Source: Acanthamoeba sp. SK_2022b (lineage: Eukaryota > Discosea > Longamoebia > Acanthamoebidae). Taken from it: a stretch of 64,000 nt of DNA. Position 1 is the stretch's first letter, and each line of letters opens with the position of its first letter. Positions 16,484 through 23,991 of the stretch are shown here, piece after piece. The DNA lies in assembly GCA_027943245.1 (NCBI GenBank), contig JANDJZ010001754.1, forward strand, positions 62,001 to 126,000, read 5' to 3'. The notes beneath the pieces were generated by a model that was not told the origin of the DNA, searched no databases, and was given only the letters and a program-made list of their open reading frames with translations. A program made the translations under genes and the position numbers.

Positions 16484-17062
16484 CTATGCCGCCGAATGCG
16501 CCTGATTCAGACGCACGGCCAGCACTTCATCCATGCCGACAATAACGCGCCAGCGACAAAGCAATTCATCGGGATCATCGTTATGACTGCTATACCCTTC
16601 CAAATGGTAAAGAATGGAGTCATCAGCCAGTGCCGCCTCATCCACTTCACCCGGAGCAAGAAGTTCCGGGCGTTTAAGGTGGTGGCGCAACCAGAGTAGT
16701 GGCAACTCCCATCCTGGATTTTTGGAAAGTCTGGAGTCGTTCCGCTCTATCCGTACAGAGCCAGGGCACAGGTTATGAATCAGTATCAGAACCAGTCGGT
16801 GAAAAAAATCAGGGCGCTGAAAGAACCCCACACGTTCTTCGACGTAAGGCATCGGTTGCATCGGGATATTTACCTCTGCTACCGGTGATACACGTAAACC
16901 GGCCGTTTCGAAGATCATGCCATCAAACAGCTGACCGGCTTCCGTGATACCTTCTGGCCGGGCCTCTTCAGGCAACAACCAGAACACCTCGGTCACCGCC
17001 AGGGTGAAATCAATCCATGCGTCCTGGGACGGTGATGCGACAAAATAAACGTTCATACTCAC
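16484..17062 (-). CDS. Hypothetical protein in the ardC operon, probable GTG start
   Basis: 192 aa, not recognised; an acidic soluble protein (MNVYFVASPSQDAWIDFTLAV...). The GTG at 17062 is 7 bases from GGAGG, the spacing seen for the neighbouring genes, whereas ATG 17056 is 13 bases away, so the GTG start is preferred. It carries leader L6, almost identical in its pairing words to L7 of the next upstream gene, suggesting the two are co-regulated. Confidence 0.65.
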   Translation of the reverse strand: MSMNVYFVASPSQDAWIDFTLAVTEVFWLLPEEARPEGITEAGQLFDGMIFETAGLRVSPVAEVNIPMQPMPYVEERVGFFQRPDFFHRLVLILIHNLCPGSVRIERNDSRLSKNPGWELPLLWLRHHLKRPELLAPGEVDEAALADDSILYHLEGYSSHNDDPDELLCRWRVIVGMDEVLAVRLNQAHSAA

Positions 17063-17125
17063 GATAAATCCTCCGGTAACAAAAAATTGGGGGGATTTAT
17101 CCCCCGGACGGGAATAAATCCCCGT
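17063..17125 (-). promoter_or_regulatory. Three-part RNA leader L6
   Basis: Hairpin 1 (17108-17125) is ACGGGGATTTATTCCCGT. Hairpin 2 (17089-17105) is GGGGGATAAATCCCCCC followed by AATTTTTTG. The ribosome site (17063-17074) is GGAGGATTTATC. The ATAAAT loop of hairpin 2 is complementary to the GATTTATT loop of hairpin 1 and to the ribosome site. Confidence 0.7.
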
Positions 17126-17157
17126 CAGGGTGTGTGTCTGTCAGGCTGCCGTGCCGA

Positions 17158-17532
17158 TCACCAAACCTCGAACTCGCCAATCGCAATGTCGGCTTCGACA
17201 TCGCGCTTGCCTTGCTCCACGGCCTGCGCCCAATAAGACGCGTGAATATCTTTGCTCAGTGTATCCAGACGAGCCATAAGCGCTTGCCCGTTAGCGGAAA
17301 GTGTCGATATATAGCCGTACTGCATGACCAGCAGGAAACTCCCAAAGGCCTCACCCGCATTGATAACGGCATTTTCCACATCATTCAGCTCAGTGGGGTC
17401 TTCACGTTCAAGACCCAGTCCCAGACGCTGGCAAGCCCGGATACTCATGAGCTTGCCTTCCACCAGGCAAAGGAAATGAAACGCATCAAGCGCGGTTTTC
17501 ACGTCAAGTACGTTGGGTAACGGGGTATGCAT
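17158..17532 (-). CDS. Hypothetical protein in the ardC operon
   Basis: 124 aa, not recognised; largely helical and acidic (MHTPLPNVLDVKTALDAFHFLCLVEGKLMSIRACQRLG...). ATG 17532 lies 8 bases after GGAGG; the in-frame ATG at 17547 lies within the ribosome site and is not credible. No signal peptide or membrane segment is visible. Confidence 0.7.
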   Translation of the reverse strand: MHTPLPNVLDVKTALDAFHFLCLVEGKLMSIRACQRLGLGLEREDPTELNDVENAVINAGEAFGSFLLVMQYGYISTLSANGQALMARLDTLSKDIHASYWAQAVEQGKRDVEADIAIGEFEVW

Positions 17533-17591
17533 CGATAAATCCTCCATAAAATGCCGAGGGATTTATCCCCATAACGGGTGTAAATCCCCGT
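17533..17591 (-). promoter_or_regulatory. Three-part RNA leader L7
   Basis: Hairpin 1 (17574-17591) is ACGGGGATTTACACCCGT. Hairpin 2 (17556-17570) is GGGGATAAATCCCTC, then CGGCATTTTATG. The ribosome site (17533-17545) is GGAGGATTTATCG. Pairing logic as in L6 and with nearly the same words, while stems and linkers differ. Confidence 0.7.
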
Positions 17592-17620
17592 CAGGGTATT
17601 AAGTGGGTAAACCGACCGCT

Positions 17621-17959
17621 CTAAAAGCGGTAACGCAGTCTGGCCAAATGCTCAGCATGTTGGCTGGCGAGTCGGTAAGCTTTTCTGCGCTCGGTATGCT
17701 TGCAAGACAGCACAACGTGGGTGCTTGCGTAGGTATATTCGCCTTTGTACCAACCTTTGCGCAGCGTCAGTAACGCGCTGACCGAACCATCATCACTGCA
17801 GATAACATGCGCGCGAACGGCAAAATTACCTGCTGCATTGACGTACCAGTCAGTAAAACGCGGCGGCGCCATGCGAAAAGGTATTCGCTGGAAAGCCGAT
17901 TTGACACGGTGCAGGGTTGAGAAGAAATCAGGAACAACTGAAGAAGTAAAAGCAGACAT
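17621..17959 (-). CDS. Hypothetical basic protein, first gene of the ardC operon
   Basis: 112 aa, basic, not recognised (MSAFTSSVVPDFFSTLHRVKSAFQRIPFRMAPPRFTDWYV...). ATG 17959 is set by AGGAG and leader L8. It is the first coding gene after the promoter at 18299-18327 and structured RNA copy A, so expression of the operon begins here. The basic character would suit nucleic acid binding (inference). Confidence 0.7.
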   Translation of the reverse strand: MSAFTSSVVPDFFSTLHRVKSAFQRIPFRMAPPRFTDWYVNAAGNFAVRAHVICSDDGSVSALLTLRKGWYKGEYTYASTHVVLSCKHTERRKAYRLASQHAEHLARLRYRF

Positions 17960-18018
17960 GGTGTTTCTCCTGTAAAAAAGGGAAACACCGCTCCCAGGGG
18001 AAAGGTATTTCCCTTGGG
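17960..18018 (-). promoter_or_regulatory. Three-part RNA leader L8
   Basis: Hairpin 1 (17995-18018) contains GGGAAA-TACC-TTTCCC. Segment 2 (17980-17995) is GGGAGCGGTGTTTCCC followed by TTTTTTAC. The ribosome site (17960-17971) is AGGAGAAACACC. Segment 2 pairs along 16 bases with hairpin 1 (G-U tolerated) or along 12 with the ribosome site. The T run makes the former terminator-like. Confidence 0.7.
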
Positions 18019-18085
18019 ATTTGATTGCGTCACGCGCAATCATCATTGGTAAGAAAGTTAAGCCTTGTTCATCAAAACTAAGATG

Positions 18086-18283
18086 ACATCTACTCTCAAA
18101 GGCGGGCAGATGTACTACACCGTAAACGGCGTGCTTCCTTTCAAGCTACGGAAGCGTTTTTTGCCACTACCCGAAGGCGATCCTCACAAGTGACAGGATC
18201 ATTGGTGGCTGTCGACTGACAGCTAGGTCACCCGAAGGCGCTCATCACAGACCCACTGAGCATTGGTGGTTGTCCGAAGACAA
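18086..18283 (-). ncRNA. Structured RNA element, copy A (5' leader of the ardC operon)
   Basis: About 198 nt, homologous to 20147-20346 and 58414-58552. Minus-strand order: UUGUC-UUCG-GACAA hairpin (18270-18283); a module CCACCAAUG-[CUCA..UGAG]-CGCCUUCGGGUG; hairpin GCUGUC/GACAGC; a second module with stem GAUCCU/AGGAUC; stem GCUUCC/GGAAGC; ACGCCG/CGGUGU; and a terminal stem ACAUCU/AGAUGU (ending near 18086). Several stems keep pairing across copies through compensatory or G-U changes, mostly on the minus strand. It lies between promoter 18299-18327 and leader L8. Confidence 0.8.
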
Positions 18284-18298
18284 CGAGTAAGCTTGTTT

Positions 18299-18327
18299 AT
18301 TTTCCGAGCAAATCACTGTTCTGTCAA
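18299..18327 (-). promoter_or_regulatory. Promoter of the ardC operon
   Basis: On the minus strand TTGACA (18327-18322), a 17-base spacer and GAAAAT (18304-18299). Transcription would start about 18290, just before the first hairpin of RNA copy A. The arrangement recurs at 58569-58596. Confidence 0.7.
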
Positions 18328-18406
18328 GAGGCCATGCGCACCTGTTTTTGGAATAATATTTCCTATTATCCTAATAACCTAACGTCTCAGTACCATTATG
18401 ATTTTA

Positions 18407-18433
18407 GGTCGCAGCCCTGTGAGAGCTGCGACC
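18407..18433 (-). terminator. Strong hairpin after the second integrase gene
   Basis: GGTCGCAGC (18407-18415) and GCTGCGACC (18425-18433) form a perfect 9-bp stem 85 bases beyond the integrase stop. No T run follows on either strand, so its terminator role is only probable; it separates the integrase from the ardC operon promoter. Confidence 0.45.
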
Positions 18434-18518
18434 GTTATGTACGAACCATCATATTCACGTATACAGTTGAGAAAATTTTAAATTAATAAAACCACGCGCA
18501 CTTAAAGAAATTAATCCG

Positions 18519-19418
18519 TTACTCCACATCACCTTTGAAATAGACTTGCTTAATATAACGACCTCGGCCATCCCCATGTCCCAAATCCATCGATACCAAT
18601 GCCTCCGCTTCTACACGACTCATTCCATTTTTAACATGATGAGTCACTGCATCGCGTGAATAAGCGTATCGCAAACTATGGGGAGCATCTTTCCCTGTCA
18701 TTCCTGCTTCACGAACTATATTTCGATAGCGTTCTATTGCTGTATGCAATGAAGGTTTATCAATCAATTTTCCATTGTGGTCATCACAATGCTTTATTGC
18801 AGCATCTAAAATAGATAAAACCTTCTCACGATTAAAAATAGTTGTATCGCGAGGCCGACCTCCTTTTGTACCAAAAACAACCCGAACACGCTCGTCGCCA
18901 TTAATTAAAGCCTGCCGCCATGTTTTTAATGACTTTGCTGACTGAACAGTTTCTTCCGTTCGCAAACCTACATAGCGAGACAACTGAACACCCAATGCTA
19001 CCCCTGCGTCTTTTTTTAAGACGTGATTTATGACAGCAGTTAACTTCTCATCTGAAATAGGAGCTTTTGTTCCATCACGGTTAGCACCTGAAATCCCTAA
19101 AGCCTGGTTGCTCAATTTCTCATGGTTGGGATCGGCCAGTTTATTCCGCCCCGCAGCGGACATGATTGAACGCACGGCTGCCATCTCGTTTTGCAATGTG
19201 CGAAGCGATATATTCTCAGCCTGCCGGCTACGAATGTACTTTTCGATATGGGTCGTTTTAATGTGTTTTACATCCCTGATTTGAATATTCAACTTTGCCA
19301 GACGTTCAGAAAAACGGTCTGCAATTCTGGAACGGTCAGCAACGGTTTTAAAGCTCCCTCGTCCCTGACGAGCTAGCGTGACAAGTTGTTTTCCCAGCTG
19401 TTTACCGAATCTGGACAT
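18519..19418 (-). CDS. Second tyrosine recombinase (integrase-domain protein)
   Basis: 299 aa. N-terminal SAM-like domain (about 1-110) and C-terminal catalytic domain resembling the Integrase_1 group carried by SPI-7-like ICEs and conjugative plasmids. The catalytic residues look complete: Arg in SRYVGLRTEE, HSLRYAYS (His and Arg), LGHGDGRGRYIKQVY (His and Tyr). ATG 19418 has GGAGG 7 bases upstream. It lies inside the element rather than at an end, so a role in resolution, circle maintenance or cassette movement is as likely as integration. Confidence 0.8.
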   Translation of the reverse strand: MSRFGKQLGKQLVTLARQGRGSFKTVADRSRIADRFSERLAKLNIQIRDVKHIKTTHIEKYIRSRQAENISLRTLQNEMAAVRSIMSAAGRNKLADPNHEKLSNQALGISGANRDGTKAPISDEKLTAVINHVLKKDAGVALGVQLSRYVGLRTEETVQSAKSLKTWRQALINGDERVRVVFGTKGGRPRDTTIFNREKVLSILDAAIKHCDDHNGKLIDKPSLHTAIERYRNIVREAGMTGKDAPHSLRYAYSRDAVTHHVKNGMSRVEAEALVSMDLGHGDGRGRYIKQVYFKGDVE

Positions 19419-20146
19419 CTTAATACCTCCAATGGGATACACGTCCTTCTGCTTTTAAAGAAGCAGACGGATCTGTACCTCAGTAATTTCAACCCCGACG
19501 ACACGGTTGCTTTTGCGCTTCCTGCGTCTCGACTGGTATCTGTGCATCGGGGCGGCGAAATGTTGAGTTCTTGCGAGGCACCCCAGATCTCTGATCTGTT
19601 TGCTGCTTATGCAGAGCTGACTTTCGTCAAGCTGCCTCCAACACTACTGTTCGTAGTGTCGCCATCGATACCGAGTCGATTTCCTCCTTTTTAGATAGTG
19701 AAACGTTCAAAACGGATTTCCCGTCGTAATTACGTTGAAGTGAATGAGTGTTTAAGACCGTACTGACACGGACTACATGTTGGTCAGATGGTAGTAAAAC
19801 GTTGAAAGCCACGTCGTGCGTGGTTTGAGACGTTATGCGCTACGCGCGTCACTTGGTAGTGTCTTCGCCACTTCACAAGTGACGCGCGCTCCTCTGCTCC
19901 TAATGAGACTCACGTAAGCGGCCAAATGTACCAAATGGCCTTATACGTGCGTTCAAAAGTCGCATCGTCAGCAACACGTCATAAAAGCCTTAACAGCTTT
20001 AAAGAAGTAAGTGATATCAGTCTGTTGCGACTGAATTTTTCAGGCAAGGACTGCCATATGTAGATGTGTGCCAGGCTAAAAGCGCCATGGCATTGTGATG
20101 ACTTTTCAGCAGCCTTAACCGCCCCGAATACTACGTTATACAGGCG
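19419..20146. other. Gene-free structured stretch with large hairpins
   Basis: No convincing gene. The main features are a 13-bp inverted repeat CGCGCGTCACTTG / CAAGTGACGCGCG (19843-19855 and 19876-19888) whose 20-base loop has its own AGTG/CACT stem, and next to it an ACGTAAGcGGCCA / TGGCCTTAtACGT stem (about 19911-19954). A CTGCTT/AAGCAG hairpin at about 19449-19470 precedes the integrase ribosome site. A 61-codon minus frame (19627-19812, GTG start) lacks a ribosome site and is not called. Candidate cis-acting locus such as oriT. Confidence 0.45.
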
Positions 20147-20346
20147 ATATCTGCTCCCAAAGGCGGGCAGATGTACCACACCATATATGGCGTGCTCCCT
20201 CTCAGGCTACGGAAGCTTTCTTTTGCCATCACCCGAAGGCGATCCTCGCAGATGGCCAGATCATTGGTGGCTGCCTATCGACAGCAGGGTCACCCGAAGG
20301 CGCTCATCACAGACCCACTGAGCATTGGTGGTCGTCCGAGGACGAC
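20147..20346 (-). ncRNA. Structured RNA element, copy B
   Basis: About 200 nt with both modules, matching copy A over its whole length with many substitutions. Its first hairpin on the minus strand is GUCGUC-CUCG-GACGAC (20331-20346), where U-A pairs of copies A and C become C-G. Other stems keep pairing only on the minus strand through G-U: GCUUCC/GGGAGC, GCUGUC/GGCAGC and GAUCU/GGAUC. The upstream promoter is weaker than for copies A and C (TTGACG about 20 bases before, no good -10). Downstream lie the hairpin cluster and the integrase gene. Confidence 0.75.
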
Positions 20347-20558
20347 AGTACAACGTCGCAATCCTAACAAACCACGTCAAACAAAGGAATAGACATTTTT
20401 CAGTTATTTGATAACTTTTCTCTCAGAAAGTAAGAACCGTTAAAGTGATCGATATTTCTTATCTAAAAGAGGTTGTGTTTTTAGGTTTGGCATAGCGTCA
20501 GTATTACTAGTCAGAACCTCCCAATAAGAACATTTCGATAAAACATGCTGAGGGGCTA

Positions 20559-21512
20559 ATGAACAACAATAGAAATAAAGATGAATCAATAAAACATCTG
20601 GCATCAGAGTTTAAAACTGATGAACACTCACGCTTTAACAAAATAAAATCGACAAAACAACTGATACAAGATATAGCAAATGCAGCAACATATCTAAAAC
20701 ATGAAAAAGAGTACGAAGGGAAGAGAAAAGAGTGGGGAATCATAAACGCCCTTAACGGCCTGGCTATTTTAGCCATATTAATACTGATATTCTCCATCAA
20801 CCGAGATAGCGACTCTGAATACCTTGGTAAATGGAAATTTTATGCGTATCTTTTTTCAGTCTCCCTTACGGCAATTTGGATAGGCGTTAACATTGAAAGA
20901 CTGTTTTTAGTCAGAGAACTCTGGAAATTTGGCATAACAAAACTTATGGTGTCATTATCATTTACTGCATTGCTTGTTTTTTCTACAGCAACAGCATCAT
21001 CTGCCATAAATGGTATTTTCGGAATTGACTCATCTCACTTCCCATTCACCAGGAGTTTTCTGACTGCATATATCTTTTTCACCCACGCATCACAGCTTGT
21101 CTATGTTCTGTTGATTGCAGCTGCATTTAACCTTTTACCAATATGCTATTATCTAAAAAAATTATGGGATGATGACACTGATAGAGAGATTCCATGGGGG
21201 GCAATTACCTTTATTTTGCTAACACTCGTGTTCACCTACTTTTCCTGGGGCTGGGTAAGTAATAACTTTAATAAAGACACTCTGAGTGAGAAAATATACA
21301 TCCTTGCTCACCAGCTTGATTTCAATGACAATAACTTGTGTTTAAACCTAAGGAACAAAAATGCCAGTGTTATCTTCCTGGGACCAGAGCAAAGACAGGT
21401 AATGGTTGATTTTAATACTATTAAGCCAGACGATATTTCAAGTTTTGTTGAGGGTGGCCGAAGTTTCAGACTGGAAATGAAAGATTTTCAGATTATGCCT
21501 TGTTTCTATTAA
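20559..21512 (+). CDS. Hypothetical polytopic membrane protein
   Basis: 317 aa, AT-rich, not recognised. A charged cytoplasmic N-terminus (about 1-55) is followed by about five or six predicted membrane segments (near 62-80, 93-112, 128-150, 168-195, 215-235) and an extra-membrane C-terminal domain of about 70 residues. ATG 20559 lies behind GAGGGG. It is on the plus strand, opposite to the ICE backbone, between the second integrase and traG. It may be cargo; membrane-spanning proteins next to traG can act in exclusion or immunity, but nothing here proves that. Confidence 0.7.
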   Translation: MNNNRNKDESIKHLASEFKTDEHSRFNKIKSTKQLIQDIANAATYLKHEKEYEGKRKEWGIINALNGLAILAILILIFSINRDSDSEYLGKWKFYAYLFSVSLTAIWIGVNIERLFLVRELWKFGITKLMVSLSFTALLVFSTATASSAINGIFGIDSSHFPFTRSFLTAYIFFTHASQLVYVLLIAAAFNLLPICYYLKKLWDDDTDREIPWGAITFILLTLVFTYFSWGWVSNNFNKDTLSEKIYILAHQLDFNDNNLCLNLRNKNASVIFLGPEQRQVMVDFNTIKPDDISSFVEGGRSFRLEMKDFQIMPCFY

Positions 21513-21646
21513 GCGGTTGCCAGCGTATCAAAAACGAACGACGAATGCTTCTGTGCCCACCCATTTGCCGAAGAGCCAAGTAAATAGCCATTGATTGTTA
21601 TTTAAGCTATAGTACTCAAACGGCTAAGCAGGCATATGGAGGCATT

Positions 21647-22039
21647 ATGAGCCAAGCCAGAGATCAACAGGCCTATCAAAGAGGCATTTGGGCAGCCCGC
21701 AAGTGGACACGCCTGAAAGACACGATCATGAGATGGGATCGACACTGCGTGGCTAAGGCACGAAAGCACAGGCTTCCGGGTTGGATAGGACACATTCCAA
21801 TCGTCATGTTCACCATTAGCATGCTGGCAATTTTGGCATTCGGAGGGATGTTTATTGCAGCTTCAGCAGTATTGGTTGGAACGATTATTCTCTTAGTTTT
21901 CCCGTCAAAAACGCAGCTCTCAAGTTTTCGACAATCCGATGATAATGACAAGCAAATCTATCACGATTGGAATCGTGACCGTTTCAATGGTAGAGAATAC
22001 CATCCTCATCGTTATAATGAATGGAAAGATGATGACTAG
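21647..22039 (+). CDS. Small membrane protein next to traG (possibly DUF3742-like)
   Basis: 130 aa. A basic N-terminus with a tryptophan-rich stretch (GIWAARKWTRLKDTIMRWD), one or two hydrophobic segments (about 45-90, GHIPIVMFTISMLAILAFGGMFIAASAVLVGTIILLVF) and an acidic tail ending WKDDD. The position, convergent with traG, is where many PFGI-1-like ICEs have a DUF3742 gene, and the layout is compatible, but the sequence match is weak. GGAGG precedes ATG 21647. Confidence 0.65.
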   Translation: MSQARDQQAYQRGIWAARKWTRLKDTIMRWDRHCVAKARKHRLPGWIGHIPIVMFTISMLAILAFGGMFIAASAVLVGTIILLVFPSKTQLSSFRQSDDNDKQIYHDWNRDRFNGREYHPHRYNEWKDDD

Positions 22040-22059
22040 GCTGGGGATGTCCCCCAGCC
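22039..22059. terminator. Bidirectional terminator between convergent genes
   Basis: GGCTGGGG (22039-22046) and CCCCAGCC (22052-22059) with a 5-base loop lie between the end of the plus-strand membrane gene and the traG stop codon. Confidence 0.7.
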
Positions 22060-22068
22060 ATAAATAGT

Positions 22069-23607
22069 TTACCCTCCAGTCAAATTTTTCCCGGCTTTTT
22101 GCCCAATTGCCCCTTCAACTGCGCCTCCCAATTTACCCCCGGTATTATGAGCCGTGTCAGTACCGCTTTTAACTGCCGCACCGATAGAATGCCCAACACT
22201 AACACCGGCCCAGGACAATGCTCCCAACCACACAGCCGGCAACACGATAAACATACAGCCCATCACCAAGTTCATAATCAGGTCATCGGCACTATTCTGG
22301 AACCCTGCCACATTCCAGCGGCTGTGCGAGTCAGAACTGTACAATGCCTCCAGTAACCAGCTATCCAGCCAGCGCGACAGTTCCCACCAGAACGTCAGGA
22401 AGTTCAGCGCAAATACCACGAACGTCACGGTAATCACCGTCTTGTACGCGTAGGCCGCAAAGGCCAGGATGAGCGGCACCATGATATAGACCGCCATCAG
22501 CAGTACCGCCTGCACCATCGGCAAGGCCTGACGCATGGCATCAAATGCCGGATAGGCCGCCAGGCTCCCCAGTGTAGTGCCACCCATAGAGGCAATACGG
22601 TTAACCGAGTTGTCCAGGGTAAAGTCTGCATTGCCGCCGTAGCCGGCATAAGCGCGTCCGCTCTGGGAGACCGTCAGGTTATCCGGGCTGACCAGGCGCC
22701 GTACCACGGCTTCCTTATAATCTGCATCCGGTTGCCCCATCATCTTCAGCGCGGCAGACATCCGCAACATCACGCCTGGATCGACCTGTTTCACCACGCG
22801 AGCCTCCAGCCCCGTCTCGCCGGCTGACCACCACTCGCTGCAGGTCGGGTACCCACCTCGTCCGGTGTTTGGCCGGCCGCTGTCCCTCGCCTCATTCCAC
22901 GGGAAGCTGGCGCGCGGCGTTTTGGACTGAAGGTTGTTGTAGTAGCCGCCGTTCAGGAAGGTTTTCGACCCCAGCCACTCGATATCACGTAGCGTGGCCT
23001 TGTCGGTCGTTTGCCCCTGGTCACGGTTCTGCCAGGTATACAACACCAGTGCGTAGCAGTCGTTAGTGAAGTCCTGCAGCTCCTTCGCCAATGCAGGATT
23101 ATTGACCCGGCTGTGCTGAACCTCAAAACGCACCTGCCGCAGATCCGGCCGACACGGAATGGTTGCAACGGCCGCCGACGTGATGCCTTTTGAGAGTTTA
23201 TGCACCACCAACCACCACACCGGCACCTTCGCCGTCTGGCCGTTCATACTCGACATGATGTTGGCGTAGCCCGTTTCATCCGGCTTCTTCGGTGTCCATG
23301 TACCACAGGTCGCCGCCCGGCTGCTGTCGTACTTGATGGTGTCGAGGCTGACATTCATCAGCGGCAGACAGCAGGCCAGCATCACAAAGAATGCCCCGTA
23401 GAGCAGGTTTTCGATGCGTGGCAGAGACAGCATCCCTTTGTTGCCCTCATCCTCCCCTTCCTCGCGTACCTTCAGCCAGATGGCTGCCACCTTGAACAGC
23501 AGCGGCAGCACAAACAGCCCCGTACTGACCAGCAACTCCCACAGGCCATTGTTAATCAGCCAGCCGAGCAGCGTCAGAAAATACTCCAGATAGCTGTTGG
23601 TCATCAT
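22069..23607 (-). CDS. traG: Conjugation protein TraG (N-terminal-domain type), ICE T4SS
   Basis: 512 aa inner-membrane component of the G-type conjugation apparatus, related to the N-terminal domain of F TraG, which acts in mating-pair stabilisation. Hydrophobic segments near residues 20-45, 50-70 and in the C-terminal half (about 365-480, VLLMAVYIMVPLILAFAAYAYKTVITVTFVVFALNFLTFW) surround a large extra-cytoplasmic part with several Cys. The C-terminus is Gly-rich. The start makes an ATGA overlap with the upstream gene. It is the last gene of the distal T4SS block. Confidence 0.85.
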   Translation of the reverse strand: MMTNSYLEYFLTLLGWLINNGLWELLVSTGLFVLPLLFKVAAIWLKVREEGEDEGNKGMLSLPRIENLLYGAFFVMLACCLPLMNVSLDTIKYDSSRAATCGTWTPKKPDETGYANIMSSMNGQTAKVPVWWLVVHKLSKGITSAAVATIPCRPDLRQVRFEVQHSRVNNPALAKELQDFTNDCYALVLYTWQNRDQGQTTDKATLRDIEWLGSKTFLNGGYYNNLQSKTPRASFPWNEARDSGRPNTGRGGYPTCSEWWSAGETGLEARVVKQVDPGVMLRMSAALKMMGQPDADYKEAVVRRLVSPDNLTVSQSGRAYAGYGGNADFTLDNSVNRIASMGGTTLGSLAAYPAFDAMRQALPMVQAVLLMAVYIMVPLILAFAAYAYKTVITVTFVVFALNFLTFWWELSRWLDSWLLEALYSSDSHSRWNVAGFQNSADDLIMNLVMGCMFIVLPAVWLGALSWAGVSVGHSIGAAVKSGTDTAHNTGGKLGGAVEGAIGQKAGKNLTGG

Positions 23608-23975
23608 AACGACAGCCCTCCACCAAAGAGGCTGTATTCACAGGCCAGGGCAAATACTGCGCAGGCGATGGCCATACGTTTGAGCGGCTGCTGGTATTCC
23701 GGTTTGCAACCCGGCGCGTGCCAGATTTTCCAGAATCCCCAGGCCAGCGCGGCGTATAGCGCCAGGCGCCAGCTCAGCCAGCCATAACGGGTGCTGTGCA
23801 CCCAGTCACGCAGCGCGGCACTCTCTCCCGGGTGATTGACACCCCAGTGAGCCATGCCCAGCGCGACAATCATCGCTATCACCAACATGCCCAACATCTG
23901 CAGAACACGCTTAGCCCGCAGACCCAATCGGCGCCTCCTGGCGGGCGTCACCGCTTTTTTCTCTGTTTCGGTCAT
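23604..23975 (-). CDS. Small T4SS-cluster membrane protein
   Basis: 123 aa from ATG 23975 (MTETEKKAVTPARRRRLGLRAKRVLQ...). A basic N-terminus is followed by about three hydrophobic segments (29-46, 72-88, 101-118). It lies between PFL_4711-family and traG genes, overlapping traG by an ATGA junction, as in related ICEs where a small membrane protein occupies this slot. Function unknown. An upstream in-frame ATG at 24047 falls inside the preceding gene and lacks a ribosome site. Confidence 0.75.
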   Translation of the reverse strand: MTETEKKAVTPARRRRLGLRAKRVLQMLGMLVIAMIVALGMAHWGVNHPGESAALRDWVHSTRYGWLSWRLALYAALAWGFWKIWHAPGCKPEYQQPLKRMAIACAVFALACEYSLFGGGLSL

Positions 23976-23991
23976 TGATTCATCCTCACGA

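Noticed and set aside
19627..19812. A 61-codon minus-strand frame with GTG start downstream of RNA copy B
   Set aside because: No ribosome site before the GTG, no recognisable features; it would need independent evidence of translation.
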